DNA of 64,000 nucleotides, from NCBI GenBank assembly GCA_963753955.1, contig CAVWEM010000013.1, forward strand, positions 62,001 through 126,000. Reading direction: 5' to 3'. Each line of letters begins with the position of its first letter. The stretch's first letter is position 1. The notes under the pieces were generated by a model. It did not search any database. It saw only the letters and a list, made by a program, of their open reading frames with translations, and was not told the origin of the DNA. This document shows, in pieces, positions 1 to 8,445 of the stretch. The translations under genes were made by a program, and so were the position numbers. The DNA comes from Methylumidiphilus sp963753955. GTDB taxonomy: Bacteria; Pseudomonadota; Gammaproteobacteria; Methylococcales; Methylococcaceae.

Positions 1-255
1 GAAGGTGTCACTGTCCATTTTGATGTCACCGACGGCAGCGCCACCGTGCCGGTGGTTTACACCGGCATCCTGCCCGACCTGTTCCGCGAGGGCCAGGGCA
101 TCATCTCCATCGGCAAAATGAACGGGTCGGGCGTGTTCGAGGCCAGCGAAGTCCTCGCCAAGCATGATGAAAACTACATGCCGTCGGAAGTGGGCGAAGC
201 CCTCAAGAAAAGCGGCAAGATGCCCGCCACCTCTTACAAGGATTACCAAAAATGA
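1..255 (+). CDS. ccmE: Cytochrome c maturation protein CcmE, C-terminal part
   Basis: This is the 3' end of the periplasmic haem chaperone that takes haem from CcmC and hands it to CcmF for attachment to apocytochromes c. The frame is open from base 1, so the membrane anchor and first half lie outside the window. The visible part contains the beta-barrel segment around VYTGILPDLFREGQG and the haem-binding signature VLAKHDENY, whose His and Tyr bind haem in the family. Its TGA stop overlaps the ccmF start in an ATGA, as expected for translational coupling in a ccm operon. Confidence 0.93.
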   Translation, partial: EGVTVHFDVTDGSATVPVVYTGILPDLFREGQGIISIGKMNGSGVFEASEVLAKHDENYMPSEVGEALKKSGKMPATSYKDYQK

Positions 256-2225
256 TCGCCGAACTTGGACATTTCGCTTTAGTGATGGCGTTGATGATGG
301 CCTTGGTGCAGGCCTTCTTCCCCTTGTGGGGTGCGCATCGGGGATTGGATTTGTGGATGGCGGCGGCGAAACCGGCTGCGCGTTCGCATTTCATGTTCCT
401 TCTGACCGCCTTCGCCTGCCTGACCGCCTCCTTCGTCAACAACGATTTTTCCGTGATGTATGTGGCGCAGCATTCCAATAGCTCGCTGCCGCTGTATTAC
501 CGCATCTCGGCGGTGTGGGGGGCGCATGAGGGTTCGATGCTGCTGTGGGCTTTTATTTTGGGGCTGTGGACGTTTGCGGTGTCGCTGTTCAGCCGTAGCC
601 TGGACGAGGAAATGTTGGCCTGCGTACTCGGCATCATGGCCTTGGTCAGTATCGGCATTGAGCTGTTCATCCTGTTCACCTCCAACCCCTTCGACCGCAT
701 CGTGCCGGCCCCGCTGGACGGCAACGACATGAACCCGCTGCTGCAAGACTTCGGCATGACCATCCACCCGCCCATGCTGTACATGGGTTATGTCGGCCTG
801 AGCGTGGCGTTCAGCTTCGCCATCGCGGCGCTGCTGGGCGGTTCGCTAGATTCGGCTTGGGCGCGGTGGTCGCGGCCTTGGACCTTGGTCGCCTGGATCT
901 TCCTCACTTTCGGCATCACCCTAGGCTCGTGGTGGGCGTATTACGAACTGGGCTGGGGTGGCTGGTGGTTTTGGGATCCGGTGGAAAACGCCTCCTTCAT
1001 GCCTTGGCTGGTGGCGACCGCGCTCTTGCATTCCTTGGCGGTGACGGAGAAACGCGGCGCGTTCAAAGCCTGGACGGTGCTGTTGGCCCTGTTCGCCTTC
1101 TCCCTGAGCCTGCTCGGAACCTTCCTGGTGCGCTCCGGCGTCCTGACCTCCGTCCACGCCTTCGCCTCCGACCCCACCCGCGGCCTGTTCATCCTGGTTT
1201 TCTTAGGGATAGTGGTCGGCGGTTCGCTGTTGCTTTATGCGATACGTGCGCCGATGGTGAAAGATAATGCCCGCTATGACTTCGTCTCCAAGGAAAACCT
1301 GCTGCTGCTCAACAACATCCTGCTGCTGAGCGCCGCCTCCAGCATTTTGCTGGGCACTCTTTATCCCTTGGTTTTGGATGCGTTGGGCTTGGGCAAGATT
1401 TCAGTGGGTTCGCCGTATTTCACCAGCGTGTTCGCGCCGGTGATGGCGCCAATGTTCCTGCTGGCCGGCATCGCGCCGATGTTCGCCTGGCGGCAGGCCG
1501 ACGCCCCGCATATTTTCAAGCGGATGTGGCCCATTTTCTTGGGTTCTTGGGTGCTGGGCGTGGGCTGCGTGGCCGTGTTCTGGAAAGCGGACGACATCAA
1601 ATCCATGGCCGGGCTGTCCATGGCCTTCTGGCTGGCGGCCGCGGCGTTGCTGTCGCTCTACTCCCGCGTCAGTCTGCGGGCTAATCTGCTCGACGGCCTG
1701 CGCAGCCAGTCACCCAGCATTTACGGCATGACCCTGGCCCACATGGGCGCGGCGGTGTTCCTGGTCGGCGCGGTGCTGTCCAACCAGTACAGCGTGGAAA
1801 AAATCGTCCGCCTCGCACCGGGTGAAGCGGTGGAAGTCAGCGGCTACTTGTTCAAGTTTGAAGGCGTCTCCGAAGTCCCCGGCCCCAATTATCGCGCCAA
1901 AGAAGGCAGTTTCACCGTGTTCAAGAGCGGCAAACAAGTGGCCGAATTGAAGCCGCAAAAGCGCGTTTACAAAGTCCAGCGCAACACCATGACCGAGGCG
2001 GCGATAGATCCGGGACTATTGCGCGATTTGTACGTGGCCTTGGGCGAACCGATGGAGCAAGGCGCGTGGAGCGTGCGCGTCTATGTCAAACCCTTCATCC
2101 GCTGGATTTGGCTGGGGGGGTTGTTCATGATGGCCGGTGGATTCTGCTCCGTCGCCGACCGGCGGTATCGGCTGGCCAGTGCCGCGGACAAGGAACCGGC
2201 GGGAGCGGCGGCGAAGGCGGCTTAG
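252..2225 (+). CDS. ccmF: Haem lyase subunit CcmF
   Basis: A 657-residue polytopic membrane protein of usual family length. It forms the haem ligation complex of system I cytochrome c maturation with CcmH and receives haem from CcmE. The tryptophan-rich haem-handling motif WGGWWFWDPVENASFMPWL is present near residue 235, flanked by many hydrophobic segments. A large periplasmic domain sits near the C-terminus, before the last membrane segment. The ATG overlaps the ccmE stop. No ccmG or ccmH follows, because the next gene is convergent, so the rest of the ccm set must be elsewhere. No frame disruption is seen. Confidence 0.95.
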   Translation: MIAELGHFALVMALMMALVQAFFPLWGAHRGLDLWMAAAKPAARSHFMFLLTAFACLTASFVNNDFSVMYVAQHSNSSLPLYYRISAVWGAHEGSMLLWAFILGLWTFAVSLFSRSLDEEMLACVLGIMALVSIGIELFILFTSNPFDRIVPAPLDGNDMNPLLQDFGMTIHPPMLYMGYVGLSVAFSFAIAALLGGSLDSAWARWSRPWTLVAWIFLTFGITLGSWWAYYELGWGGWWFWDPVENASFMPWLVATALLHSLAVTEKRGAFKAWTVLLALFAFSLSLLGTFLVRSGVLTSVHAFASDPTRGLFILVFLGIVVGGSLLLYAIRAPMVKDNARYDFVSKENLLLLNNILLLSAASSILLGTLYPLVLDALGLGKISVGSPYFTSVFAPVMAPMFLLAGIAPMFAWRQADAPHIFKRMWPIFLGSWVLGVGCVAVFWKADDIKSMAGLSMAFWLAAAALLSLYSRVSLRANLLDGLRSQSPSIYGMTLAHMGAAVFLVGAVLSNQYSVEKIVRLAPGEAVEVSGYLFKFEGVSEVPGPNYRAKEGSFTVFKSGKQVAELKPQKRVYKVQRNTMTEAAIDPGLLRDLYVALGEPMEQGAWSVRVYVKPFIRWIWLGGLFMMAGGFCSVADRRYRLASAADKEPAGAAAKAA

Positions 2226-2311
2226 AACCTTGACAAGCCCATGGATCACGATCAAGCCTGTATTTACGTAGGAAATTAGGCTCACCTGGCAGCAATTCTT
2301 GGATTATTTGG

Positions 2312-2947
2312 TTAGCGGCGCGAAGGGCCTCTCTTGCCTGATCTGGAATGGGCTTTTGCCGCATGGCGGGGAGATGCGGCGGTGTGCCGCGTTAGATGGA
2401 CGCCGTGGTGTGAGGAATGTGCGGAATAATGCCGCGACCTGCCGCCACTGTGGGAAGGATGGTATCCATGCCGATAGGAATGGCCGTGGTAACGGGCATG
2501 TTTGTTCCCATGCCTGTGCCAAGACGAATGCCTGCGGCCACTTGTCACATAATCGGCGCGGGGCGCGTCGCGCAGCCTTACCCGGACATCGCCGTCCAAG
2601 CGGCGATAGCCATTTTCGTCGTAGCTATTGCTCTGAAAATACTGGGGATAAGGCTTGGACAACGCGGGGGCTTCGGCGGGGGCCACATCTAGCCCCGGCG
2701 CTCCCCCTTTGCGTTCGGTTTCGCGGCGGTTCATCCATTGTTGGATTTCACGCACACGGTCACGGTAATCGACCGCCTCCTCTTCCTCGTCGTCTTCCTC
2801 GTCCTCGTTGTCCAAAGGTGCCGCCGCTAGGTAAGCCGCGCCCGATGCCTGGATGCCCTCGGCGTTTCTGGCATCGGCGAAACCGCTTACTGCCAGGCAC
2901 AGCAATCCCACGGCAAAACCTAAAGTGATGAGTTGGCCGGGTTTCAC
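2312..2947 (-). CDS. Secreted acidic/His-rich protein of unknown function
   Basis: A hypothetical protein of about 211 residues. The proposed GTG start lies 2 nt after the apt stop and gives VKPGQLITLGFAVGLLCLAVSG, a convincing signal peptide. The open frame continues upstream, but that part only shadows apt. After the signal come an acidic run (DNEDEEDDEEEE), a middle part with RDRVREIQQWMNRRETER, and a long C-terminal tail packed with His, Ser, Arg and Tyr. Such tails often bind divalent metals, but no domain is recognised. There is no clear ribosome-binding site, so coupling to apt is assumed. The start is uncertain. Confidence 0.6.
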   Translation of the reverse strand: MKPGQLITLGFAVGLLCLAVSGFADARNAEGIQASGAAYLAAAPLDNEDEEDDEEEEAVDYRDRVREIQQWMNRRETERKGGAPGLDVAPAEAPALSKPYPQYFQSNSYDENGYRRLDGDVRVRLRDAPRADYVTSGRRHSSWHRHGNKHARYHGHSYRHGYHPSHSGGRSRHYSAHSSHHGVHLTRHTAASPRHAAKAHSRSGKRGPSRR

Positions 2948-2948
2948 T

Positions 2949-3464
2949 TCAATAATGCAATAACGAATGGATAGGGTATTGCGCGAGTTTGTCACGCCCG
3001 TTGAGGAAGTCCAACTCGACCACGAAGGCGCAGGCGGCGATTTCCGCGGCCAGGCTTTCGACGAGTTCGCAACTGGCTTTGGCGGTGCCGCCGGTGGCGA
3101 GCAGGTCGTCGATGAGCAACACGCGGTCGCCTTCGCCCAGCGCGTCGGTGTGTACTTCCAGGCTTGCGGTGCCGTATTCCAGGTCGTATGCCACGGATTG
3201 CACATCATGGGGGAGCTTGCCCGGCTTGCGCAGGGGTACGAAGCCTAGGCCTAGTTCCCAAGCCACCAGCGAGCCGAAGATGAATCCACGCGCTTCCATG
3301 CCGGCCACGGCGGTGATGGGCTGACCTAGGAAGGGATGCAGCAGTTGATGCACCGCGAGGCGCAGGGATGCCGGGTCGCGCACCAGTGGCGTGATGTCCT
3401 TGAACACAATGCCCGGTTTGGGGAAATCCGGGATGTCGCGAATCTTGGATCGCAGCCGCTCCAT
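2949..3464 (-). CDS. apt: Adenine phosphoribosyltransferase
   Basis: A 171-residue cytoplasmic enzyme that converts adenine plus PRPP to AMP and pyrophosphate (purine salvage). The N-terminal IRDIPDFPKPGIVFKDITPL is the family signature. GMEARGFIFG and the PRPP-binding loop VLLIDDLLATGGTA are both intact, and the length is typical. Its ATG lies 1 nt after the dxs stop, so the two are probably cotranscribed and coupled. The frame is uninterrupted, unlike that of dxs. Confidence 0.95.
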   Translation of the reverse strand: MERLRSKIRDIPDFPKPGIVFKDITPLVRDPASLRLAVHQLLHPFLGQPITAVAGMEARGFIFGSLVAWELGLGFVPLRKPGKLPHDVQSVAYDLEYGTASLEVHTDALGEGDRVLLIDDLLATGGTAKASCELVESLAAEIAACAFVVELDFLNGRDKLAQYPIHSLLHY

Positions 3465-3465
3465 G

Positions 3466-5390
3466 TCAGTGCTTGCCTCCGGCTTTCTTGCGTCCCTGGT
3501 GTTGCGCAGGCACCTGTTGGCTTAAGAAGGCTTCGATGGCAGCGATGATGCCCTCTTTGTCCAGGCCGCAGGCGGCGAGGCATTCCTCGCGGCTGCCTTG
3601 TTCGACGAAACGATCCGGCAGGCCGAGGTTGAGCATCGGCGGCAGGCTCTGCTGGCGGATGAGAAATTCGTTGACACCCGCGCCGGCACCGCCCGCGATG
3701 ACGTTTTCCTCCACGGTGACGAGGCAGTCATGGGTTTTCACCAATTCCAAGATCAATGCCTCGTCCAGAGGCTTGACGAAGCGCATGTTGATCACCGTGG
3801 CATCGAACTTTTCCCCGGCGACCAGTGCCGGTGTCACCATGCTGCCGAAGGCGAGGATGGCCAAATGCTTCCCTTGGCGCTTCATTTCCGCCTTGCCTAT
3901 GGGCAGCAGGCTAAATTCCTCGACAAGCTCGACCCCTGGTCCCTTGCCACGCGGATAACGCACGGAGGCGGGGCCTTCGTGTTTGAAGCCGGTGTAGAGC
4001 ATTTGGCGGCATTCGTTTTCGTCGGCGGGGGCCATGATCACCAGATTGGGCAGGCAGCGCATGTAGCTGTAGTCGAAGCTGCCGGCATGGGTGGGGCCGT
4101 CCGGGCCGACCAGCCCGGCGCGGTCGATGGCGAACAGCACCGGCAGGTTTTGCAAAGCCACGTCGTGGATCAACTGGTCGTAGGCGCGTTGCAGGAAAGT
4201 GGAATAAATCGCCACCACCGGGTGGTAGCCTTCGCAAGCTTGGCCTGCGGCGAGGGTGACGGCATGTTGTTCGGCGATCCCAACGTCGAAATAGCGCTTG
4301 GGAAATTGTTTGGAGAACGCCACCAACCCCGAGCCTTCGCGCATGGCCGGGGTGATGCCCAGCAGCTTGGGTTCGATGGCGGCGATATCGCACAGCCACT
4401 GGCCGAACACTTCGGTATAAGTAGGGCTGCCAGGCTTGGCCTTGGGCAGGTGGTCTTTGCTCAGGATCGAAAACGCCGACGCCATGGTAGGCGACCGGGT
4501 CGAGTTCGGCGGGCAGATAGCCTTTGCCTTTCTTGGTCACGATATGCAGGAAGCGCGGTCCACGCAACTCACGCAGATTGCGCAGGGTGGTGACCAGCAC
4601 CTCCAGGTCGTGCCCGTCGATGGGGCCGATGTAGTTGAAGCCCAATTCCTCAAACAAGGTGCCGGGAGCGACCATGCCTTTCAGATGCTCCTCGGCACGG
4701 CGGGCCAGTTCCCACACGCTGGGCATGCTGCGGTTGAGCAGTTGCTTGCTGCCCTCACGGACGTTCGAGTAGAACTTGCTGGACAGAATTTTGGCGAGGT
4801 AATTGTTCAACGCGCCGACATTGGGCGAGATGGACATTTCATTGTCGTTCAGGATCACTAACAGATTGGCGTCCAACGCCCCGGCATGGTTCAACGCCTC
4901 GAAGGCCATGCCACCGGTCAGGCCACCGTCGCCGATGATGGCCACGGCTTGGCGTTTGCTTTTTCCAGGGAGGCGGCAATCGCCATGCCCAAGGCCGCGC
5001 TGATCGAAGTGCTGGAATGGCCTACGCCGAAGGTGTCGTACTCGCTTTCATCCCGCGCCGGGAAGGCCGACACGCCGTCTTTCTTGCGGATGGTGGGCAT
5101 GCCCTCGCGCCGACCGGTGAGGATTTTGTGCGGATAGGCTTGATGGCCGACATCCCAGACCAGCTTGTCGTCGGGGGTGTTGAACACATAATGCAAGGCG
5201 ATGGTGAGATTCCACCGTTCCGAGTCCCGCAGCAAGGTGTCCGCCCGATTGGCTGACGCTGTCCAGCAGGAAAGCTCTGAATCTCCTCAGCCACATTAGG
5301 CAGTTGTTCTACCGGGAGTTGCGCAGATCGGCGGGGCTGTTGATTCCTTGTAAAAGCCAGGGGTTTTCGATTCGGTCATTGATTAGGCAT
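3466..5390 (-). CDS. dxs: 1-deoxy-D-xylulose-5-phosphate synthase, reading frame broken by several indels
   Basis: This thiamine-diphosphate enzyme condenses pyruvate with glyceraldehyde 3-phosphate at the head of the MEP isoprenoid pathway. The protein is legible only across several frames: INSPADLR, then QLPVEQLPNVAEEI, SVSQSGGHLAAGLGTVE, LTIALHYVFNTPDDKLVWDVGHQ, the ThDP motif AIIGDGGLTGG, and the C-terminal transketolase domain from about 4470 to the stop. Frame changes lie near 5367, 5320, 5280, 5210, 4960 and 4475. Most are repaired by adding or removing one base, and no domain is missing. The true start is near ATG 5379 or 5390. It sits between ispA and apt in a minus-strand operon. 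Sequencing error is more likely than loss of an essential gene. Confidence 0.85.
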
Positions 5391-5495
5391 TCCGCAACGG
5401 GGATTCGACTGGTCGCCCAAATGGTAAAAGCCGATAATCTATTGATAAGAAACAGGAGACTGGCGACCAATTATGAAACGCTGGGAGGACTTGTT

Positions 5496-6482
5496 TCAAG
5501 GAAAGATTGACGCTGAACACACAATTATTACCTCTCCCTGCGTGGAGAGGGACATTCTCCTGTCGGCCCAATAAGGTTGCATAACTCTTCCGCCGGATGA
5601 TGAACGAGGCCAGTTCGCGCAAATAATCCGCTTCCCGCCAAAGCAGGACAGGCTCTGCATCGCCTGTTCGTGCAGGTCGGCGGCTTTTTGCTTGGCCCCG
5701 GCCATCCCTAGCAGCGCGGGATAGGTGGGCTTGTTGTTGTCGCGATCCTTGCCTTGGGTCTTGCCGAGGGTCTGGGTGTCGCTTTCCTCGTCCAGGATGT
5801 CGTCTTGGATTTGGAAGGCCAGGCCAATGCACTTGGCATAATGGTCCAACTGGTCGGCGGTTGCTTTATCCAGCCCCGGCTTGGCCAGCGCCGCTAAGCG
5901 CACACTGGCGCGGATCAATGCGCCGGTCTTGCGGATGTGCATGTTTTCCAGGCCCGGCAGATCCAGGGTTTTGCCCACCGAATCCAGGTCAATGGCTTGT
6001 CCACCCACCATCCCGCAGGAGCCGGAGGCGATGGCCAGCGCCTCGATCATCGCCAAGCGGTTTTCCGGCGGCACGTTGACGGTCGGATCGCTGGCAAGCA
6101 CTTGGAAAGCCAAAGCCTGCAAACCATCGCCCGCAAGAATCGCCGTGGCCTCGTCGTAAGCCTTGTGGCAGGTCGGCTTGCCCCGGCGCAGGTCGTCGTC
6201 GTCCATGGCCGGCAGGTCGTCGTGGATCAGCGAATAGACATGGATGAACTCCACCGCGTACGGCTAAGCCGTCCAGCGCTTCGGGCGAAACCCCAAGGCA
6301 TGGCCGGTGGCATAGGCCAGCAACGGCCTCAGGCGCTTGCCGCCGCCCAGGGTGGAATAACGCATGGCCTGGTGCAAGCGTTCGGGAAGTTTGGTCGCGG
6401 CGGGTAGTCTGGCATCCAAAGCGGCTTCGGCGCGTGCCTGGCACACGCCCATGAATTCGTTCAGGGAAATTTCAGGGTTCAT
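5496..6482 (-). CDS. ispA: Polyprenyl (farnesyl) diphosphate synthase, frameshifted
   Basis: This enzyme adds isopentenyl diphosphate to allylic diphosphates to make farnesyl diphosphate. Residues MRYSTLGGGKRLRPLL read in the first frame from ATG 6482. The first Asp-rich motif (LIHDDLPAMDDDDLRRGKPT) and the second (FQIQDDILD) read in the frame that opens near 6254. Frame changes lie near 6285, 6262 and 5640. The C-terminal EADYLRELASFIIRRK is recovered in a third frame, so the real stop is uncertain and falls in 5500-5600, next to a palindromic repeat. The xseB-ispA-dxs order is classic. Family assignment is firm, coordinates less so. Confidence 0.85.
5531..5551. repeat. Palindrome of the CCCTCTCCC/GGGAGAGGG family
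   Basis: CCTCTCC and GGAGAGG arms (7 bp) surround a short spacer between ispA and dxs. It is the most degenerate of six related palindromes in this window (others near 22361, 36614, 55423, 59844 and 61341). Confidence 0.6.
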
Positions 6483-6702
6483 CGTTAAAAGGCTGTAAAG
6501 TGGGTTCGCCGTTTTCTTCCAGCAGGATCTGCACCTTTTGCTCGGCTTCCTTCAGAACTTGCTGGCAGGAGCGGGTCAGTCGCACGCCACGCTCGAATAG
6601 CTTGAGCGAATCCTCCAGTGGCAGGTTGCCCTGCTCCATGCGCTCCACCAGTTGCTCCAATTCGGCGAGGGACTCCTCGAAACGGACGGCTTTTTTGACC
6701 AT
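6472..6702 (-). CDS. xseB: Exodeoxyribonuclease VII small subunit
   Basis: A 76-residue helical protein that, with the large subunit XseA, forms exonuclease VII, which degrades single-stranded DNA from both ends. The family signature FEESLAELEQLVERMEQG followed by LPLEDSLKLFERGVRL is complete. An in-frame ATG exists 30 nt upstream at 6732, but the downstream ATG (MVKKAVRFEES) matches the usual N-terminus. Its end overlaps the ispA start by 11 nt. No xseA is in the window. Confidence 0.92.
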   Translation of the reverse strand: MVKKAVRFEESLAELEQLVERMEQGNLPLEDSLKLFERGVRLTRSCQQVLKEAEQKVQILLEENGEPTLQPFNDEP

Positions 6703-6808
6703 GGGGAAAGACTTTATGATGGAAGTTGGCATTATGCCACAGTTGTTGCAATTTTATAAAAATCACACGGATGAAGGCTTGTGGCCGTGCCATCCATTCG
6801 GTGGCGAT

Positions 6809-8029
6809 TCAACCGAAGCGGTAGCCTTTTGGTACCACGATCACGCCGTTCTCCGACGAGGTGAAACGATCCCGATCCTTGGCCAGGTCGAAGCCGATGG
6901 CCTCACCGGCGGGGATCTTCACCCCCTTGTCGATGATACAGCGGCGCAGGGCCGCGCCTGCGCCGACGGTGACATTGTCGAACAGCAAGGAATCCTCGAC
7001 GACTGCACCCTCCTCCACGTGGACCCGCGACGACAGGATCGAGCGGCGCACCGTGCCGCCGGCGATCACCGTGCCACTGCCGAGGATGGAGTTGACCAGC
7101 AGCCCGTCCTGGCCGTCCGGGCCAGGAACCATCCGCGCCGGCGGGCTTTGCTTGTGATAGGTGCGGATCGCCCAATCGCGCTGGTACAGGTCTAGCGGGG
7201 GCGTCGGCTTGAGCAAATCCATGTTGGCTTCGTAATAGGCGTCGAGGGTGCCGACGTCGCGCCAGTAACGGTCGGGGGTGACGCGGCCTCGGCTGCCTCC
7301 GAAGCGGTAAGCGTAGACCTTGTGCGTGCCAATCAGGCGGGGTATCAAATCCTTGCCGAAGTCGTGGCTGGATTCGGTTTGTCCGTTATCCGTCCGCAGT
7401 TCCTCGCGCAGCCGCTCCATGGTGAACACATAGATGCCCATCGACGCCAGCGCGGTGTCCGGCTCGTCGGGGATGGGCTTAGGGTTCGCAGGCTTTTCCT
7501 GGAACTCACGGATGCGCTTGTCTTCGTCGATAGCCATCACGCCGAAAGCCCGTGCCTCCCCGACAGGCACCCTCATGCAGGCGATGGTCAGGTCGGCGGC
7601 CTTCTCCTTGTGGGCGGATATGAGCGCGGCGTAGTCCATGCGGTAGATGTGGTCGGCGGCCAGGATCAACACCGTGTTCGCCTGGCTGCGTTCGAGCAGG
7701 AACAGGTTTTGGTAGATGGCGTCCGCCGTGCCGTTGTACCAGGACGCGCCGGTGCGCATCTGCGGCGGGACTATCGTGATGTATTCACCGCACTCCGCGT
7801 TGAAGATCGACCAGCCGTCGCGCAGATGTTTTTGCAGTGAATGGGATTTGTACTGGGTCAGCACCAGGACGCGGCGCAACCCGGAGTGCAGGCAGTTGGA
7901 CAAGGTGAAGTCGATGACCCGGTACTTGCCCCCAAACGGCACCGCCGGCTTGGCCCGGTCCGAAGTCAAAGGCTCCAGGCGCGCGCCCCTGCCGCCAGCG
8001 AGCAGGATGGTCAAGATGTTGTCCAGCAT
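6809..8029 (-). CDS. glgC: Glucose-1-phosphate adenylyltransferase
   Basis: A 406-residue enzyme that makes ADP-glucose from ATP and glucose 1-phosphate, the committed step of bacterial glycogen synthesis. The nucleotide-binding motif GGRGARLEPLTSDRAKPAVPFGG, the substrate region FQEKPANPKP and the C-terminal left-handed beta-helix repeats (SILGSGTVIAGGTVRRSILSS and after) are all present. The ATG at 8029 has AGGAGA 5 nt upstream. An open extension beyond it is only read-through of the preceding gene. No other glycogen gene is adjacent, so glgA, glgB and glgP must lie elsewhere. Confidence 0.95.
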   Translation of the reverse strand: MLDNILTILLAGGRGARLEPLTSDRAKPAVPFGGKYRVIDFTLSNCLHSGLRRVLVLTQYKSHSLQKHLRDGWSIFNAECGEYITIVPPQMRTGASWYNGTADAIYQNLFLLERSQANTVLILAADHIYRMDYAALISAHKEKAADLTIACMRVPVGEARAFGVMAIDEDKRIREFQEKPANPKPIPDEPDTALASMGIYVFTMERLREELRTDNGQTESSHDFGKDLIPRLIGTHKVYAYRFGGSRGRVTPDRYWRDVGTLDAYYEANMDLLKPTPPLDLYQRDWAIRTYHKQSPPARMVPGPDGQDGLLVNSILGSGTVIAGGTVRRSILSSRVHVEEGAVVEDSLLFDNVTVGAGAALRRCIIDKGVKIPAGEAIGFDLAKDRDRFTSSENGVIVVPKGYRFG

Positions 8030-8054
8030 GGCGTCTCCTGAGGATAGGCCTAAG

Positions 8055-8354
8055 CTACCGTCCGCCCTCGAGCAAATCGTCCAGGGTGAGTTCCTGCGCG
8101 TCCGGCCCGTGCCGGTCGGGGTCGGAGTAGCCCAGGTCGTCGGTTTCCACATCGTCGAAGGGCGCGCTCCAGTCTTCCGGCGCCTCGACGGGGAAAAAGG
8201 CGGAGTCTTCCCAGCTGGCGGTGTCATATCCGCCAATATCGCCGTTGAGGTACTGCACCTCGATGGAGTCGCTGTCGACAGCCACGACGCGGAAGCTACG
8301 CCCGCTCTCGGCGTCCAGGTACCAGTTGTCCAGAATGGGGTCTGCACTGCTCAT
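8055..8354 (-). CDS. Small acidic conserved hypothetical protein
   Basis: A 99-residue soluble acidic protein starting at MSSADPILDNWY. The start is supported by GGGAGG 4 nt before the ATG. A short beta-rich first half (GRSFRVVAVDSDSIEVQYLNGDIGGYD) precedes an Asp/Glu-rich tail (DDVETDDLGYSD, LTLDDLLEGGR). It may correspond to a small proteobacterial DUF family whose name I cannot confirm. It lies 25 nt upstream of glgC on the same strand and is probably cotranscribed with it. Function unknown. Confidence 0.75.
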   Translation of the reverse strand: MSSADPILDNWYLDAESGRSFRVVAVDSDSIEVQYLNGDIGGYDTASWEDSAFFPVEAPEDWSAPFDDVETDDLGYSDPDRHGPDAQELTLDDLLEGGR

Positions 8355-8445
8355 TTTGCCTCCCGTCATGGTGGGTTGTCATTGTTTGGGCGGTGATCTT
8401 GGCTTGGGTCTAAGCATAGCACGGGACGACCCGTCCGGTTTTGCG

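Noticed and set aside
2299..2928. Plus-strand open frame of 209 codons
   Set aside because: It is antisense to the His-rich secreted protein, whose signal peptide and residue bias are clearer.
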